A stretch of DNA of 64,000 nucleotides from Gammaproteobacteria bacterium. GTDB taxonomy: Bacteria; Pseudomonadota; Gammaproteobacteria; Burkholderiales; Sulfuricellaceae. Position 1 is the first letter of the stretch. Each line of letters opens with the position of its first letter. The stretch is taken from the NCBI GenBank assembly GCA_018823025.1, contig JAHJJI010000140.1:26902-90901 (forward strand), in the 5' to 3' direction. The notes under the pieces were generated by a model, which was not told where the DNA came from, ran no database searches, and was given only the letters and a program-made list of their open reading frames with translations. Shown piece after piece: positions 26,642 through 35,077 of this stretch. A program made the translations under genes and the position numbers.

Positions 26642-28396
26642 TTATTTTCCCCGCATAAACAGCCTGTCCAGTTCTTCCATGGAAATCTCACGCCAGGTGG
26701 GGCGGCCATGATTACACTGATCGGCGCGCTCGGTGGCCTCCATTTCACGCAGCAGGGCATTCATTTCCGGCACGGCCAGTTTTCTGTTGGCGCGCACCGA
26801 GGCATGGCAGGCCAGCGTAGCGAGCAGTTCGTTGCGCCGCTCTGCGAGCACCCGGTCGGCGCCGAACTCGCGTAATTCCTTGAGCAGATCACGTGCCAAC
26901 AATACTGGATCGGCATCCTGCAGTAGCGCTGGCAGCGCCCGCACCGCCAGTGTGGTCGGCGACAGCATGGCAATATCGAAACCCAGCGCGCTGAATGCAG
27001 CGGCATGTTCCTCGGCCACGGCGACATCCAGCGCCCCGGCATGAAATGACACCGGGATCAGTAGCGGCTGCATGGCGACGGCACGATTATCGAGAGCCGC
27101 TTTCAGTTTCTCGTAGGTGACCCGCTCATGAGCGGCGTGCATGTCGACGATCACCAGCCCCTTGGCATTCTGAGCCAGAATGTAAACACCGTGCAGTTGC
27201 CCCAGGGCGAAGCCGAGCGGGGGAATTTCCGGCGCCGCTTCAATCGGCAGTGCTGCTTCCGGCCTGCCGATCCGACCGAACATGGTGGCATAAAGATCGG
27301 TGCGTTCCGCCACCCCCAGCGGCATGGCCTGCTGCCTGGGATAATTTGCGAATGAAGCCTGGTGCGTCGGCTCGGCCATCGGTGCCGCAGTGGATTCGTG
27401 GCGCGCACGGATCGGCGCCGAGAGCGCCTTGTTCAGGGCATGATAAATGAACTGGTGGATAGCACGTGCATCGCGGAAACGCACTTCGATCTTGGTGGGG
27501 TGAACATTCACGTCCACCCCTTCCGGATCGATTTCGAGAAATAGTGCGAACGCCGGATGGCGGTCGTTATGCAGAATATCCTTGTAAGCCTCGCGGATGG
27601 CATGAGCGATCAGCTTGTCGCGCACAAAACGCCCGTTGACGTAAAAATACTGGGCATCGCGTCCGCCGCGCGAAAATCCGGGCAGGCTCGCCATACCCCA
27701 CAGGCGCAAGCTGCCGGCACGCTCGTCCAGAATGACCGAGGCAGCAGCGAACTCATCGCCAAGCAGTGTTGCGGCACGACGCTCCATCGTTCCCGCAGGA
27801 AGCTGCCAGATTTTGCGTCCGTTATGCTGCAGGGCAAAGCCGATATCGGTACGGCTCAACGCAAGGCGCCGGAACATTTCCTCGCAATGACCATATTCGG
27901 TCGCCTCGCTCTTGAGGAACTTGCGCCGCGCAGGGGTGTTGAAGTACAGGTCCTGCACTTCCACCGCCGTACCCGACTCCAGCGCGGCCGGCTGCAGCCC
28001 GGTGACGTCGCTGCCGGCAGCCTCTACTTTCCAGGCGTGACGCTCTCCCCGTCTGCGGCTGATCAGCGACAGGCGCGACACCGCGGCGATACTGGCCAGT
28101 GCTTCGCCCCGAAAACCCAGGCTATTCACCGACTCCAGATCGTCGAGTGTAGCGATTTTGCTGGTGGCATGGCGCGCCAGTGCCAACGCCAGTTCCTCCG
28201 CGACGATACCGATTCCGTCATCGGCAACACGAAGCTGCTTGATCCCGCCCTGCATCAGGGTAACTGCGATCTCGTTTGCCGCTGCGTCGACACTGTTTTC
28301 GAGCAGCTCCTTCAAGGCCGAAGCAGGACGTTCCACCACCTCGCCGGCGGCGATCTGGTTAATGAGCAGGTCGGGCAAAACCCGGATGACAGACAT
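26642..28396 (-). CDS. mutL: DNA mismatch repair protein MutL
   Basis: This 584-aa protein has the GHKL ATPase motifs NQIAAGEVVERPAS (near residue 13), ELLENSVDA, DDGIGI and GFRGEALASI. A C-terminal dimerisation domain follows (about 390-584). It couples MutS mismatch recognition to downstream repair. The C-terminal domain lacks an evident DQHAxxE endonuclease motif: the corresponding region reads VDMHAAHERVTYE. The ATG at 28396 is used; a GTG seven codons upstream stays in frame but lacks support. It is followed by miaA, a common order. Confidence 0.95.
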   Translation of the reverse strand: MSVIRVLPDLLINQIAAGEVVERPASALKELLENSVDAAANEIAVTLMQGGIKQLRVADDGIGIVAEELALALARHATSKIATLDDLESVNSLGFRGEALASIAAVSRLSLISRRRGERHAWKVEAAGSDVTGLQPAALESGTAVEVQDLYFNTPARRKFLKSEATEYGHCEEMFRRLALSRTDIGFALQHNGRKIWQLPAGTMERRAATLLGDEFAAASVILDERAGSLRLWGMASLPGFSRGGRDAQYFYVNGRFVRDKLIAHAIREAYKDILHNDRHPAFALFLEIDPEGVDVNVHPTKIEVRFRDARAIHQFIYHALNKALSAPIRARHESTAAPMAEPTHQASFANYPRQQAMPLGVAERTDLYATMFGRIGRPEAALPIEAAPEIPPLGFALGQLHGVYILAQNAKGLVIVDMHAAHERVTYEKLKAALDNRAVAMQPLLIPVSFHAGALDVAVAEEHAAAFSALGFDIAMLSPTTLAVRALPALLQDADPVLLARDLLKELREFGADRVLAERRNELLATLACHASVRANRKLAVPEMNALLREMEATERADQCNHGRPTWREISMEELDRLFMRGK

Positions 28397-28536
28397 AAAA
28401 CAATCCGAACAGAACACTAAGATTCATGATTATATCCGTTCTGCCCGGACTATTCGAAACCATCCCCTCGCCGCAGCCGCCATAAAATGATTGTACCGGC
28501 ATCAATTCAGACCTAGCGCCTGCAGGCAGCCGCCCC

Positions 28537-28570
28537 GTGTAACGCCATTGTCACAATCGCTGCGTAATAT
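28537..28570 (+). promoter_or_regulatory. Pho-box promoter of plcP
   Basis: Two PhoB-type half-sites in 11-base register, GTGTAAC (28537-28543) and TTGTCAC (28548-28554), resemble CTGTMAY-N4-CTGTMAY. A -10-like TAATAT (28565-28570) starts exactly 10 bases after the box, the arrangement used at PhoB-activated promoters. The plcP ATG lies 45 bases further. The first half-site is imperfect. Confidence 0.55.
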
Positions 28571-28614
28571 CACCTCATGGCATATGCACTATTTTGTTCG
28601 GCACAAACTCAATA

Positions 28615-29436
28615 ATGGATCAGGTCCGCAGCGTTTTCATATCGGACGTGCACTTGGGTACTCGCGCCTGCCAGGCTGAACGGCTGCTGGATTTCCTCAA
28701 GGAGCATCCTTCCGAACACCTGTTCCTGCTGGGAGATATCGTGGACTTCTGGGCCATGAGCCGGGGCGGGATTTACTGGTCACCGGCTCAGAACACCATC
28801 GTGCAGAAGCTGCTGAGGCGTTCCCGGCACGGCACCAAGGTGTTTTTCATCCCTGGCAATCACGACGAGGCGCTACGCGAATATGTCGGCACCTCGTTCG
28901 GTGACATCCGTGTCGAATACGAATATGTTCACACCACGGTCAGCGGCGAGAATTACCTGCTCCTGCACGGCGACGAGTTCGACCAAGTAACGCGACATCA
29001 CCGCTGGGTAGCGGTGCTCGGTGACATCTCGTACAATTTCCTGCTGTGGCTCAACATCTGGCTTTCCTGGCTGCGCAGGACGCTACGCCGTCCAGGTTAC
29101 TGGTCACTGGCCGGCTATGCCAAGCGCAAGGTCAAGACCGCCATCAGCTTTATTTTTAATTTCGAAGATGCCGTCATCCACCATGCCCGTGAACGCGGCC
29201 TGCACGGCGTGATCTGCGGCCATATCCACTGGCCAGCGATGAAGGAAATTGGCGGCTTGGCTTACTTCAATTGCGGCGACTGGGTCGATAGCTGTACCGC
29301 CATTGTCGAGCACTTGGACGGCCGCATGGAACTGATCCACTGGGACGGCAGCCTGGCCAGCGGCAAAGAACTGCCGACCATGGCCGAGGATCTCCCGCTC
29401 AGAATCAGTTGTGCTGCGGATCGAGGCTGGCGGTAG
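28615..29436 (+). CDS. plcP: PlcP-type phospholipase C (calcineurin-like phosphoesterase)
   Basis: This 273-aa protein has metallophosphoesterase motifs in order: FISDVHLGT (residue 8), LGDIVDFW, PGNHDEALR, LLHGDEFD and CGHIHWP, ending GDWVDSCTA. The overall pattern, including YWSPAQNTIVQKLLRR, resembles PlcP, which removes phospholipid headgroups during phosphate starvation. Related genes are often labelled UDP-diacylglucosamine hydrolase (LpxH-like), and that remains an alternative. The ATG at 28615 is chosen over an upstream TTG. It overlaps the convergent glycosyltransferase by 32 bases. A Pho-box-like promoter precedes it. Confidence 0.8.
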   Translation: MDQVRSVFISDVHLGTRACQAERLLDFLKEHPSEHLFLLGDIVDFWAMSRGGIYWSPAQNTIVQKLLRRSRHGTKVFFIPGNHDEALREYVGTSFGDIRVEYEYVHTTVSGENYLLLHGDEFDQVTRHHRWVAVLGDISYNFLLWLNIWLSWLRRTLRRPGYWSLAGYAKRKVKTAISFIFNFEDAVIHHARERGLHGVICGHIHWPAMKEIGGLAYFNCGDWVDSCTAIVEHLDGRMELIHWDGSLASGKELPTMAEDLPLRISCAADRGWR

Positions 29437-30598
29437 GCACCTCGGCGTGGCGCTCGATCATAGCCTGGTAGAACCCGGCCAATCTCTGTGCCAATGCCAC
29501 TGCAGACCAGCTTGCCGCATACTCCCTGCCAATTTCCCCCAGACCGGCTGCGTACTCCTTGTCACGCAGCAGCCTGACTGCCTTGGCTGAAAAATCCTCG
29601 ATATCATCGTCTGCAATCAATACGCCTTGCCCGGGCTTGAGCACATCCTTGGCGCCCATTCTGGCAAGAGACACCAGCGGCACTCCCTGAGCCATGGCCT
29701 CCAGCAGAACCAACCCTTGCGTTTCGGTATGAGATGAAAACACAAAAATGTTGGCCGAGCAGTAACAGCCCGGCAGTTCGCGGCACCGGTCGAGATAACC
29801 CACGAACAGTACGTTGCTCGACAAGGAAAGCTTGTCTACCTCATGCTTCAAACTGGAAAGCGCCGGCCCTTCGCCAGCCACGACCAGCAGCACATCCGGA
29901 ATATCCAGCCGAACACGAACCAGCACTTTGATCAGGAAGCCGATGTTTTTCTCGAATGCCACCCTTCCTACATACAACATTACCGGACGCTGCGCCGTGA
30001 TGCCATGGCGCCGGCGGAAGGCTGCGCCATCGCCGGGTTCGAAGCTCTCCGGATCCAGCCCGGTTGGAATCACCTCGGCATGCGTTTCGATGCCATAGTT
30101 GCGCAAGGCTTTGAGCATCGCCGACGAAGGCACCACCATCCCGTCGAGATTATTGCACTGGTTGCAGGACAGGCGGCGCGCCATGAAGCGCATCAACTGT
30201 TTCGGCAGGAAGGGTACGTAGAAGTAGAGATATTCCTCGAAGAAGGTATGGTAGCTTTCGATCCGAGGCACGCCCAGTTCTTTGGCCAGACGCACCCCCA
30301 GATAGTGAGCCACGAAAGGAGTCTGGATGTGCACAATATCGAAATCGGACTGATGCAGCCACTCCCTCATCGCCATCACGTGCCCGGCCTTCATCATCCG
30401 GTCTTCCGGATCGAGAATCAGACCGCGAGAAGGTATGCGGTGGATATTGCGCTCATCCTCGGTGACTTGGCCATAGTCAGGCGCGATCAGGTGTACCTCG
30501 TGTCCCTGCGCCACCAGTTCACGCCGGAATGTGGCGATAGAGGTGGAAACCCCATTGACGCGGGGAAAGTAGACATCCGAGATCATCAGAATTTTCAC
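29405..30598 (-). CDS. GT4 glycosyltransferase, probable diacylglycerol glycosyltransferase
   Basis: This 397-aa GT-B enzyme starts MKILMISDVYFPRVNGVST, a typical GT4 N-terminus. Later motifs include VIPTGLDPESF, LYVGRVAFEKN (near 215) and the nucleotide-sugar site FVFSSHTETQGLVLLEAMA (near 290). Several relatives glycosylate diacylglycerol. Convergent overlap with plcP and a strong Pho box point to a phosphate-starvation glycolipid synthase (Agt-like), which would use the diacylglycerol released by PlcP. The lipid acceptor is inferred. The start is GTG at 30598 with GAGGA upstream. Confidence 0.85.
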   Translation of the reverse strand: MKILMISDVYFPRVNGVSTSIATFRRELVAQGHEVHLIAPDYGQVTEDERNIHRIPSRGLILDPEDRMMKAGHVMAMREWLHQSDFDIVHIQTPFVAHYLGVRLAKELGVPRIESYHTFFEEYLYFYVPFLPKQLMRFMARRLSCNQCNNLDGMVVPSSAMLKALRNYGIETHAEVIPTGLDPESFEPGDGAAFRRRHGITAQRPVMLYVGRVAFEKNIGFLIKVLVRVRLDIPDVLLVVAGEGPALSSLKHEVDKLSLSSNVLFVGYLDRCRELPGCYCSANIFVFSSHTETQGLVLLEAMAQGVPLVSLARMGAKDVLKPGQGVLIADDDIEDFSAKAVRLLRDKEYAAGLGEIGREYAASWSAVALAQRLAGFYQAMIERHAEVPTASLDPQHN

Positions 30599-30695
30599 TG
30601 TTCATTCCTCATCTCAAGTTGGAACAGCACGGAGCCGTCCTCTCCATCACGCCCATCAGTCATTTCAAACAGGCCTGGAAAAATAGGGAACAGTC

Positions 30696-30729
30696 ATTCT
30701 AAGAAAGTCAGATTACAGAATAATGACAG
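30696..30729 (-). promoter_or_regulatory. Pho-box promoter of the glycosyltransferase
   Basis: The minus strand reads CTGTCAT-TATT-CTGTAAT (30729-30712), matching both 7-base PhoB half-sites fully. A third, weaker half-site CTTTCTT follows after four bases. A -10 box TAGAAT (30701-30696) lies 10 bases after the box. Transcription would start near 30689, about 90 bases before the GTG. Confidence 0.8.
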
Positions 30730-30820
30730 CACCCATGTCGCCATGCATGCTCCATACAGATCTGGGTGCCATACCACTGTGGCGCATCAGAATTCTCTAA
30801 ATCGTCTGTGCAAATAATTC

Positions 30821-30859
30821 TTGACTGTTTAGCTTGGGTATTGTCTAATGTCAAGACAT
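30821..30859 (+). promoter_or_regulatory. Sigma-70 promoter with operator-like palindrome, DsrC-like gene
   Basis: TTGACT (30821-30826) and TCTAAT (30844-30849) are separated by 17 bases. The palindrome ATGTC-AA-GACAT (30848-30859) overlaps the end of the -10 and the likely start point near 30856, a position suited to a repressor. The leader would be about 115 bases. The gap 30599-30969 holds this promoter and the Pho box; nothing else is seen in it. Confidence 0.65.
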
Positions 30860-30969
30860 GGTCTAAACAGAGATATTACAGTTAACGTAGATTAAACACA
30901 GTTACAGCAAATAATCATGCAGTTGGTGTGGTTATCAATAATTTCAGATTCAGAAAGGAATACTTAAAT

Positions 30970-31263
30970 ATGGAACTTCCAGAGCGCGACGGAGATGGTT
31001 ATCTCGAAGACATGAACATTTGGACCGAGGAGATTGGCCGAGCAATGGCTGAAGCGGACGGTTATGTGCTCGATGATGCCAAATGGGCTCAGGTCTTAAA
31101 AGCCCGTGAATATTTCGAAGAATTCGGCAGCGTACCGCCGATACGGAAGTTCGCCAAATACCTGGGCGAAGAACAAAACACCGTATTCAAACTCTGGATG
31201 ACCGGTCCAATGAAGCCGATCACCAAGTACGGCGGTCTGCCCAAACCTACTGGCTGCGTTTAA
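30970..31263 (+). CDS. DsrC/TusE-family protein with a single C-terminal cysteine
   Basis: This 97-aa soluble protein belongs to the DsrC/TusE family. The WTEEIG start, ALD-like helix region and C-terminal LPKPTGCV are conserved. The penultimate Cys96 is present, but the second cysteine of true DsrC, 11 residues earlier, is Thr85. This makes it more like TusE or the DsrC-like paralogues of sulfur oxidisers, carriers of sulfur on one cysteine. The ATG at 30970 is used, with AAGGA upstream. It is a lone gene with its own promoter and a hairpin after it. The partner is unknown, though the Qmo/Hdr proteins of this genome are possible. Confidence 0.88.
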   Translation: MELPERDGDGYLEDMNIWTEEIGRAMAEADGYVLDDAKWAQVLKAREYFEEFGSVPPIRKFAKYLGEEQNTVFKLWMTGPMKPITKYGGLPKPTGCV

Positions 31264-31272
31264 CCAGGACTC

Positions 31273-31292
31273 GCACCGGCACTCGCCGGTGC
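31273..31292. terminator. Hairpin after the DsrC-like gene
   Basis: GCACCGGC and GCCGGTGC form a perfect 8-bp stem with a 4-base loop (ACTC). The following T-tract is short. It lies between convergent stops of the DsrC-like gene and the amidase. Confidence 0.55.
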
Positions 31293-31303
31293 TTCCAACA
31301 CGC

Positions 31304-32626
31304 TTATTTGGCGCTGGCCATCTTTGAACGTGCCAGCGGCGGATTTTTCGCGAAGTAACTCTTGATTCCGCTAAGCATTGCCGCTGCCATTTTGTCCTGA
31401 TAGGCATCGTCCGAAAGCCTTCTCTCTTCTTCGGGGTTGGAGATAAAGGCGGTTTCCACCAGGATCGAAGGGATGTCCGGCGATTTCAGCACGGCGAAGC
31501 TGGCTTGCTCCACCGAGCTCTTATGCAGGCGGTTTATCCCACCGAGCTCGCCGAGCACGGCCTTGCCGAGCTTGAGGCTGTCGTTGATGGTGGCTGTCTG
31601 CGACAAATCGAGCAAGGTCTGCTTGAGGTAGACGTCCTTGACGTCGATGTTGACGCCGCCGATCAGGTCGGCATCGTTCTCTTTCTTTGCCAGCCAGCGC
31701 GCCGCGGCGGACGTGGCGCCACGCTCCGACAGCGCGAACACCGAAGAGCCTCGCGCATCGGGCTTGACGAAAGCATCGGCATGGATCGAGATAAACAGGT
31801 CGGCCCTGACGTTGCGCGCTTTGACCACCCGTCCATGCAAGGGAATGAAAAAGTCGCCATCGCGGATCAGCACGCCGCGCATGTTAGGCTCCGCGTCAAC
31901 CTGGGCTTTCAGACGTCGGGCAATGGCCAGAGTAACGTCCTTTTCCCTTGAGCCATTTCTGCCAAGTGCACCGGGATCCTCACCACCATGGCCAGCGTCG
32001 ATCGCAATGGTGATGAGGCGTGATACCTCCGGCTTCCATGCACGCATTTCCGTCCGACCCGGTTTCTCTGCCACCTTTGCCATATCCGCGGACTTTTCGC
32101 TGGATGGACTTTCCGATGTGGTGGCAATGGCCAGTTCAGACAACTTTTCGACTTGCTCTTTGGTGCCCTCCGGTACAGTGACTTCCTTTTTTTCCAGCAG
32201 CGCCATCAGAGGGTCCGCCGGCTGTAATGGGTAAACATCCAGCACCAAACGGTGACCATAATCGCCGTAGGGCAGCAAGGTGAATATCTGCGGCTTGACC
32301 TCACCCTTCAGGTCCAGCACCACACGCACCACACCCGGCTTGTTGCGGGCGACGCGCACCAGCTTGATGTAAGGATCATTTGCCGCAACCTTGGCTGCAA
32401 GCCCTTCCAGCACAGAATTGACATCCACGCCTTCAAGATCGATCACCAGACGATCTGGGTTCTTGACCGCGAGAAACTGATATTTGACCGGACTTGCGGA
32501 TTCCAGCGTGACCCGCGTGTAATCGTCCGCCGGCCAGACCCGCGCCGAGGTGATGCTGATTTCTGCATGGACGCTTGCCGCTGCGACCAGAAGAAATACA
32601 AGCGCTATTCTAATTCCTGCAAGCAT
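31304..32626 (-). CDS. amiC: N-acetylmuramoyl-L-alanine amidase (AmiC type) with AMIN domain
   Basis: This 440-aa periplasmic enzyme splits the septum. A signal peptide (about 1-21, ending VHA) precedes an AMIN domain (about 25-130) that targets it to the division site. After a linker, the Amidase_3 domain (about 205-430) carries the zinc ligands in IDAGHGGEDPGA, GSREKDVTL and FISIHADAF. The catalytic glutamate is expected in the late segment SILVETAFISNPEE. The ATG overlaps the tsaE 3' end by 22 bases, a common pairing in proteobacteria. Confidence 0.95.
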   Translation of the reverse strand: MLAGIRIALVFLLVAAASVHAEISITSARVWPADDYTRVTLESASPVKYQFLAVKNPDRLVIDLEGVDVNSVLEGLAAKVAANDPYIKLVRVARNKPGVVRVVLDLKGEVKPQIFTLLPYGDYGHRLVLDVYPLQPADPLMALLEKKEVTVPEGTKEQVEKLSELAIATTSESPSSEKSADMAKVAEKPGRTEMRAWKPEVSRLITIAIDAGHGGEDPGALGRNGSREKDVTLAIARRLKAQVDAEPNMRGVLIRDGDFFIPLHGRVVKARNVRADLFISIHADAFVKPDARGSSVFALSERGATSAAARWLAKKENDADLIGGVNIDVKDVYLKQTLLDLSQTATINDSLKLGKAVLGELGGINRLHKSSVEQASFAVLKSPDIPSILVETAFISNPEEERRLSDDAYQDKMAAAMLSGIKSYFAKNPPLARSKMASAK

Positions 32627-33117
32627 TGACTACCCTTCTCACTGCCCGCCTCAACCGTGACATCCCGGCCGGATTCCCGGATATCCAGGGAAATTTTGAT
32701 GTCCGGCGAGGGTAACAGACCACCCGCCTTTTCTGGCCATTCGACGAGACATACCGAGTTTTCGTTGAAATATTCCCGAAAGCCCGCTTCGTGCCATTCG
32801 TCCGGATCATTGAAGCGATAAAAATCAAAGTGATATAAGTATAAGCTAGAAATCACATAAAATTCAACCAATGCATAAGTAGGGCTTTTCACTTTTCCGG
32901 AATAACCCAGCGCGCGCAACATGGCGCGCACCAATGCGGTCTTGCCGGCGCCGAGGTCGCCACTGAGGGTGATCATCAGGCCCGGTTTCAGCACCTTGGC
33001 CAGTTCCGCGCCAAACGCATCAGTCGCACCTTCATCGGCCAGATGGCGGGTTATTTTCGACGGCCGGGCGTTTTCATCTAAACTATGCACGTGGACACTT
33101 TCACTGATTACTCTCAT
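32605..33117 (-). CDS. tsaE: tRNA threonylcarbamoyladenosine biosynthesis ATPase TsaE
   Basis: This 170-aa protein has the Walker A motif GDLGAGKTALVR (about residue 53-64), VKSPTYALVE, YHFDFYR and CLVEWPE, all diagnostic of TsaE. It works with TsaB/TsaD to make t6A37 in tRNA. The start is uncertain: the ATG at 33117 and a GTG at 33090 both fit, and the first codons overlap the divergent queG start. The gene is translationally coupled to amiC downstream. Confidence 0.93.
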   Translation of the reverse strand: MRVISESVHVHSLDENARPSKITRHLADEGATDAFGAELAKVLKPGLMITLSGDLGAGKTALVRAMLRALGYSGKVKSPTYALVEFYVISSLYLYHFDFYRFNDPDEWHEAGFREYFNENSVCLVEWPEKAGGLLPSPDIKISLDIRESGRDVTVEAGSEKGSQCLQELE

Positions 33118-34173
33118 CTGGATTTACGGCAGATTGCCGCAAATATCAAGGCCTGGGGGATGGAACTCGGCTTTCAGGCTATCGGCATTGCCGGTAACGA
33201 TCTCGGCCAAGCCGAAGCACGCCTGCTGGAATGGCTGGCACAAGGTTGCCATGGCGAGATGGATTATATGGCAAACCACGGCGTCAAGCGTAGCCGTCCG
33301 CAGGAACTGGTACCGGGCACGTTACGCGTGATCACGGCGCGCATGGCCTACTTCCCGCCCCAGGCGCGCGACAGCCTTGAGGTCATGGATGACAGCAGCA
33401 AAGCCTTCATCTCGCGTTATGCGCTGGGCCGCGACTATCACAAGCTGATCCGGGCCCGGCTGCAAAAGCTGGCGGAAAAAATCCAGAGCGAAATCGGCCC
33501 GTTCCAGTTCCGCGCCTTTACCGACAGCGCGCCGGTGATGGAAGTGGAACTCGCCAGCAAAAGCGGGCTGGGCTGGCGCGGAAAGCACTCACTGTTGCTA
33601 TCGCGCTCGTCCGGCTCGTGGTTTTTTCTCGGTGAAATCTATACTGATCTGCCGCTGCCCATCGACGAACCCGAGCAAAACCACTGCGGCACCTGCACCC
33701 GCTGCATGACCTCCTGCCCCACCGATGCGATCGTCGCACCCTATCAGGTAGATGCACAGCGCTGCATCTCCTACCTCACCATCGAGCTCAAAGGCAGTAT
33801 CCCGGAGGAACTGCGCCCCCTGATCGGCAATCGCGTCTACGGCTGCGACGACTGCCAGCTAGCCTGCCCTTGGAACAAATTCGGCCAACTCACGCGCGAG
33901 CCGGATTTCGCCGTGCGCCATGGCCTGGATGATGCAAAACTGACCGCACTTTTCCGCTGGAGTGAAGAAGAATTCGATGTCCGTCTGGCCGGCAGCCCTA
34001 TCCGCCGCATCGGCCATGAACGCTGGCTGCGCAACATTGCCGTCGGACTGGGCAATGCCTTGCCGTCAGATGATGCGATCGCCGCCCTGCAATCCCGCCT
34101 GGACCACCCGTCCGCTCTGGTGCGGGAGCACGTAGCCTGGGCGCTGGAAAGACAGATCAGTCGTCGAGAGTAG
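33085..34173 (+). CDS. queG: Epoxyqueuosine reductase
   Basis: This 362-aa cobalamin-dependent enzyme reduces epoxyqueuosine to queuosine in tRNA. The two [4Fe-4S] motifs HCGTCTRCMTSCPTDAI (about residue 192-208) and GCDDCQLACPWN (about 253-264) are present, and the acid CRISYLTIE-like segment follows the first. The start overlaps the tsaE 5' end on the opposite strand by up to 33 bases, and the 3' end overlaps the cytochrome gene by 17. A usable B12 supply fits the corrinoid genes further on. Confidence 0.95.
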   Translation: MHVDTFTDYSHLDLRQIAANIKAWGMELGFQAIGIAGNDLGQAEARLLEWLAQGCHGEMDYMANHGVKRSRPQELVPGTLRVITARMAYFPPQARDSLEVMDDSSKAFISRYALGRDYHKLIRARLQKLAEKIQSEIGPFQFRAFTDSAPVMEVELASKSGLGWRGKHSLLLSRSSGSWFFLGEIYTDLPLPIDEPEQNHCGTCTRCMTSCPTDAIVAPYQVDAQRCISYLTIELKGSIPEELRPLIGNRVYGCDDCQLACPWNKFGQLTREPDFAVRHGLDDAKLTALFRWSEEEFDVRLAGSPIRRIGHERWLRNIAVGLGNALPSDDAIAALQSRLDHPSALVREHVAWALERQISRRE

Positions 34174-34948
34174 TCAGAAATGCCAGGATATCGCGGATTT
34201 CTTCAGGCTTGAGCAGGTTCAGGACATCTTTGCTGGGATCCTTCATATCCACGTCGTGGATGCGCTCACCTTTGATGAACTTGTCGACCTGGCGCTTCAG
34301 GTAAGTTGTGTACTGACCGGAAAGCATCGGCGCGCCACGCTTGCCCAAGCCCTGGCTTCCATGACAAGAGGCGCACTCGTACTTGTAGAGCTTGGCGCCG
34401 GCATCAACATCACCCTCTGAGCGGGGAATGTTGAGCACTTTTTCCACTGCCAGCAGACGGGTAAGGGCATCGTCGGTATCCTTGAACACTGGATAAGTGG
34501 TGTCAAGCTTGATAGAGGCGAGATAGGCCGCGATATGCACAATATCCTCATCGGGCAGCTCCCGCTCCAGAGTGTAGGGGAACATCGGCAAATTCATGCG
34601 CTGGCGCGCCTTGAACTTCTTCAACTGGTCCATCAAGTATTCCACGTCCAGACCTGCCAGGCGTGGGTACTCGCCCTTCTTCCCGCCCTGGCCGGAGTCG
34701 CCATGGCAGGCCGCGCACACGCCATTGATCTGGCGGCCGGTTTCCATGTCGGCCTTAAGAGCGGTAATGGCGGCTGTCATTTGAGTAGTGTGCTTCCCTG
34801 GAGAAAGTGCCGGCTCTGACGCCTCAACCACCGCTTTCGGCTTCGCGGATTTTTTGGACGCCGGCTTGTCGGCGGCGGAAGCAATCGCGGGCACCAGCAT
34901 CAGAGCAGCCAGCAGAAATAAATGATAACTCATTGTTTTTTGATACAC
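34157..34948 (-). CDS. Diheme cytochrome c (periplasmic)
   Basis: This 263-aa protein has a signal peptide (cleavage near ASAAD) and two CxxCH heme sites, CAACH (about residue 78) and CASCH (about 192), each within a class I cytochrome c domain with a later methionine ligand (for example PMFPYTL and PMLSGQY). It is a periplasmic electron carrier of the c4-like double-domain type; its donor and acceptor are unknown. The start is taken as GTG 34948 because AGGAG is nine bases upstream. The ATG at 34933 is the alternative. A perfect FNR site lies just upstream. Confidence 0.9.
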   Translation of the reverse strand: MYQKTMSYHLFLLAALMLVPAIASAADKPASKKSAKPKAVVEASEPALSPGKHTTQMTAAITALKADMETGRQINGVCAACHGDSGQGGKKGEYPRLAGLDVEYLMDQLKKFKARQRMNLPMFPYTLERELPDEDIVHIAAYLASIKLDTTYPVFKDTDDALTRLLAVEKVLNIPRSEGDVDAGAKLYKYECASCHGSQGLGKRGAPMLSGQYTTYLKRQVDKFIKGERIHDVDMKDPSKDVLNLLKPEEIRDILAFLTTLDD

Positions 34949-34973
34949 TTTAAACGTCTCCTAGCCAAATAAA

Positions 34974-34987
34974 TTGATCCAGATCAA
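34974..34987. promoter_or_regulatory. FNR/ANR operator upstream of the diheme cytochrome c
   Basis: TTGAT-CCAG-ATCAA is a perfect FNR consensus and is centred 32 bases before the GTG of the cytochrome gene. If FNR activates from -41.5, transcription would begin near 34939, inside the longer frame and just before the alternative ATG at 34933. If it represses, the site would overlap a start near a TAGAAT (34998-34993). Confidence 0.7.
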
Positions 34988-35077
34988 CAACAATTCTACG
35001 ACAAAACCGCTGTTTGCGCACCTTGACCATAACCGGCTGAACACTCAGAATGGCGGCCTGCTCATGTGGAAAATCTT

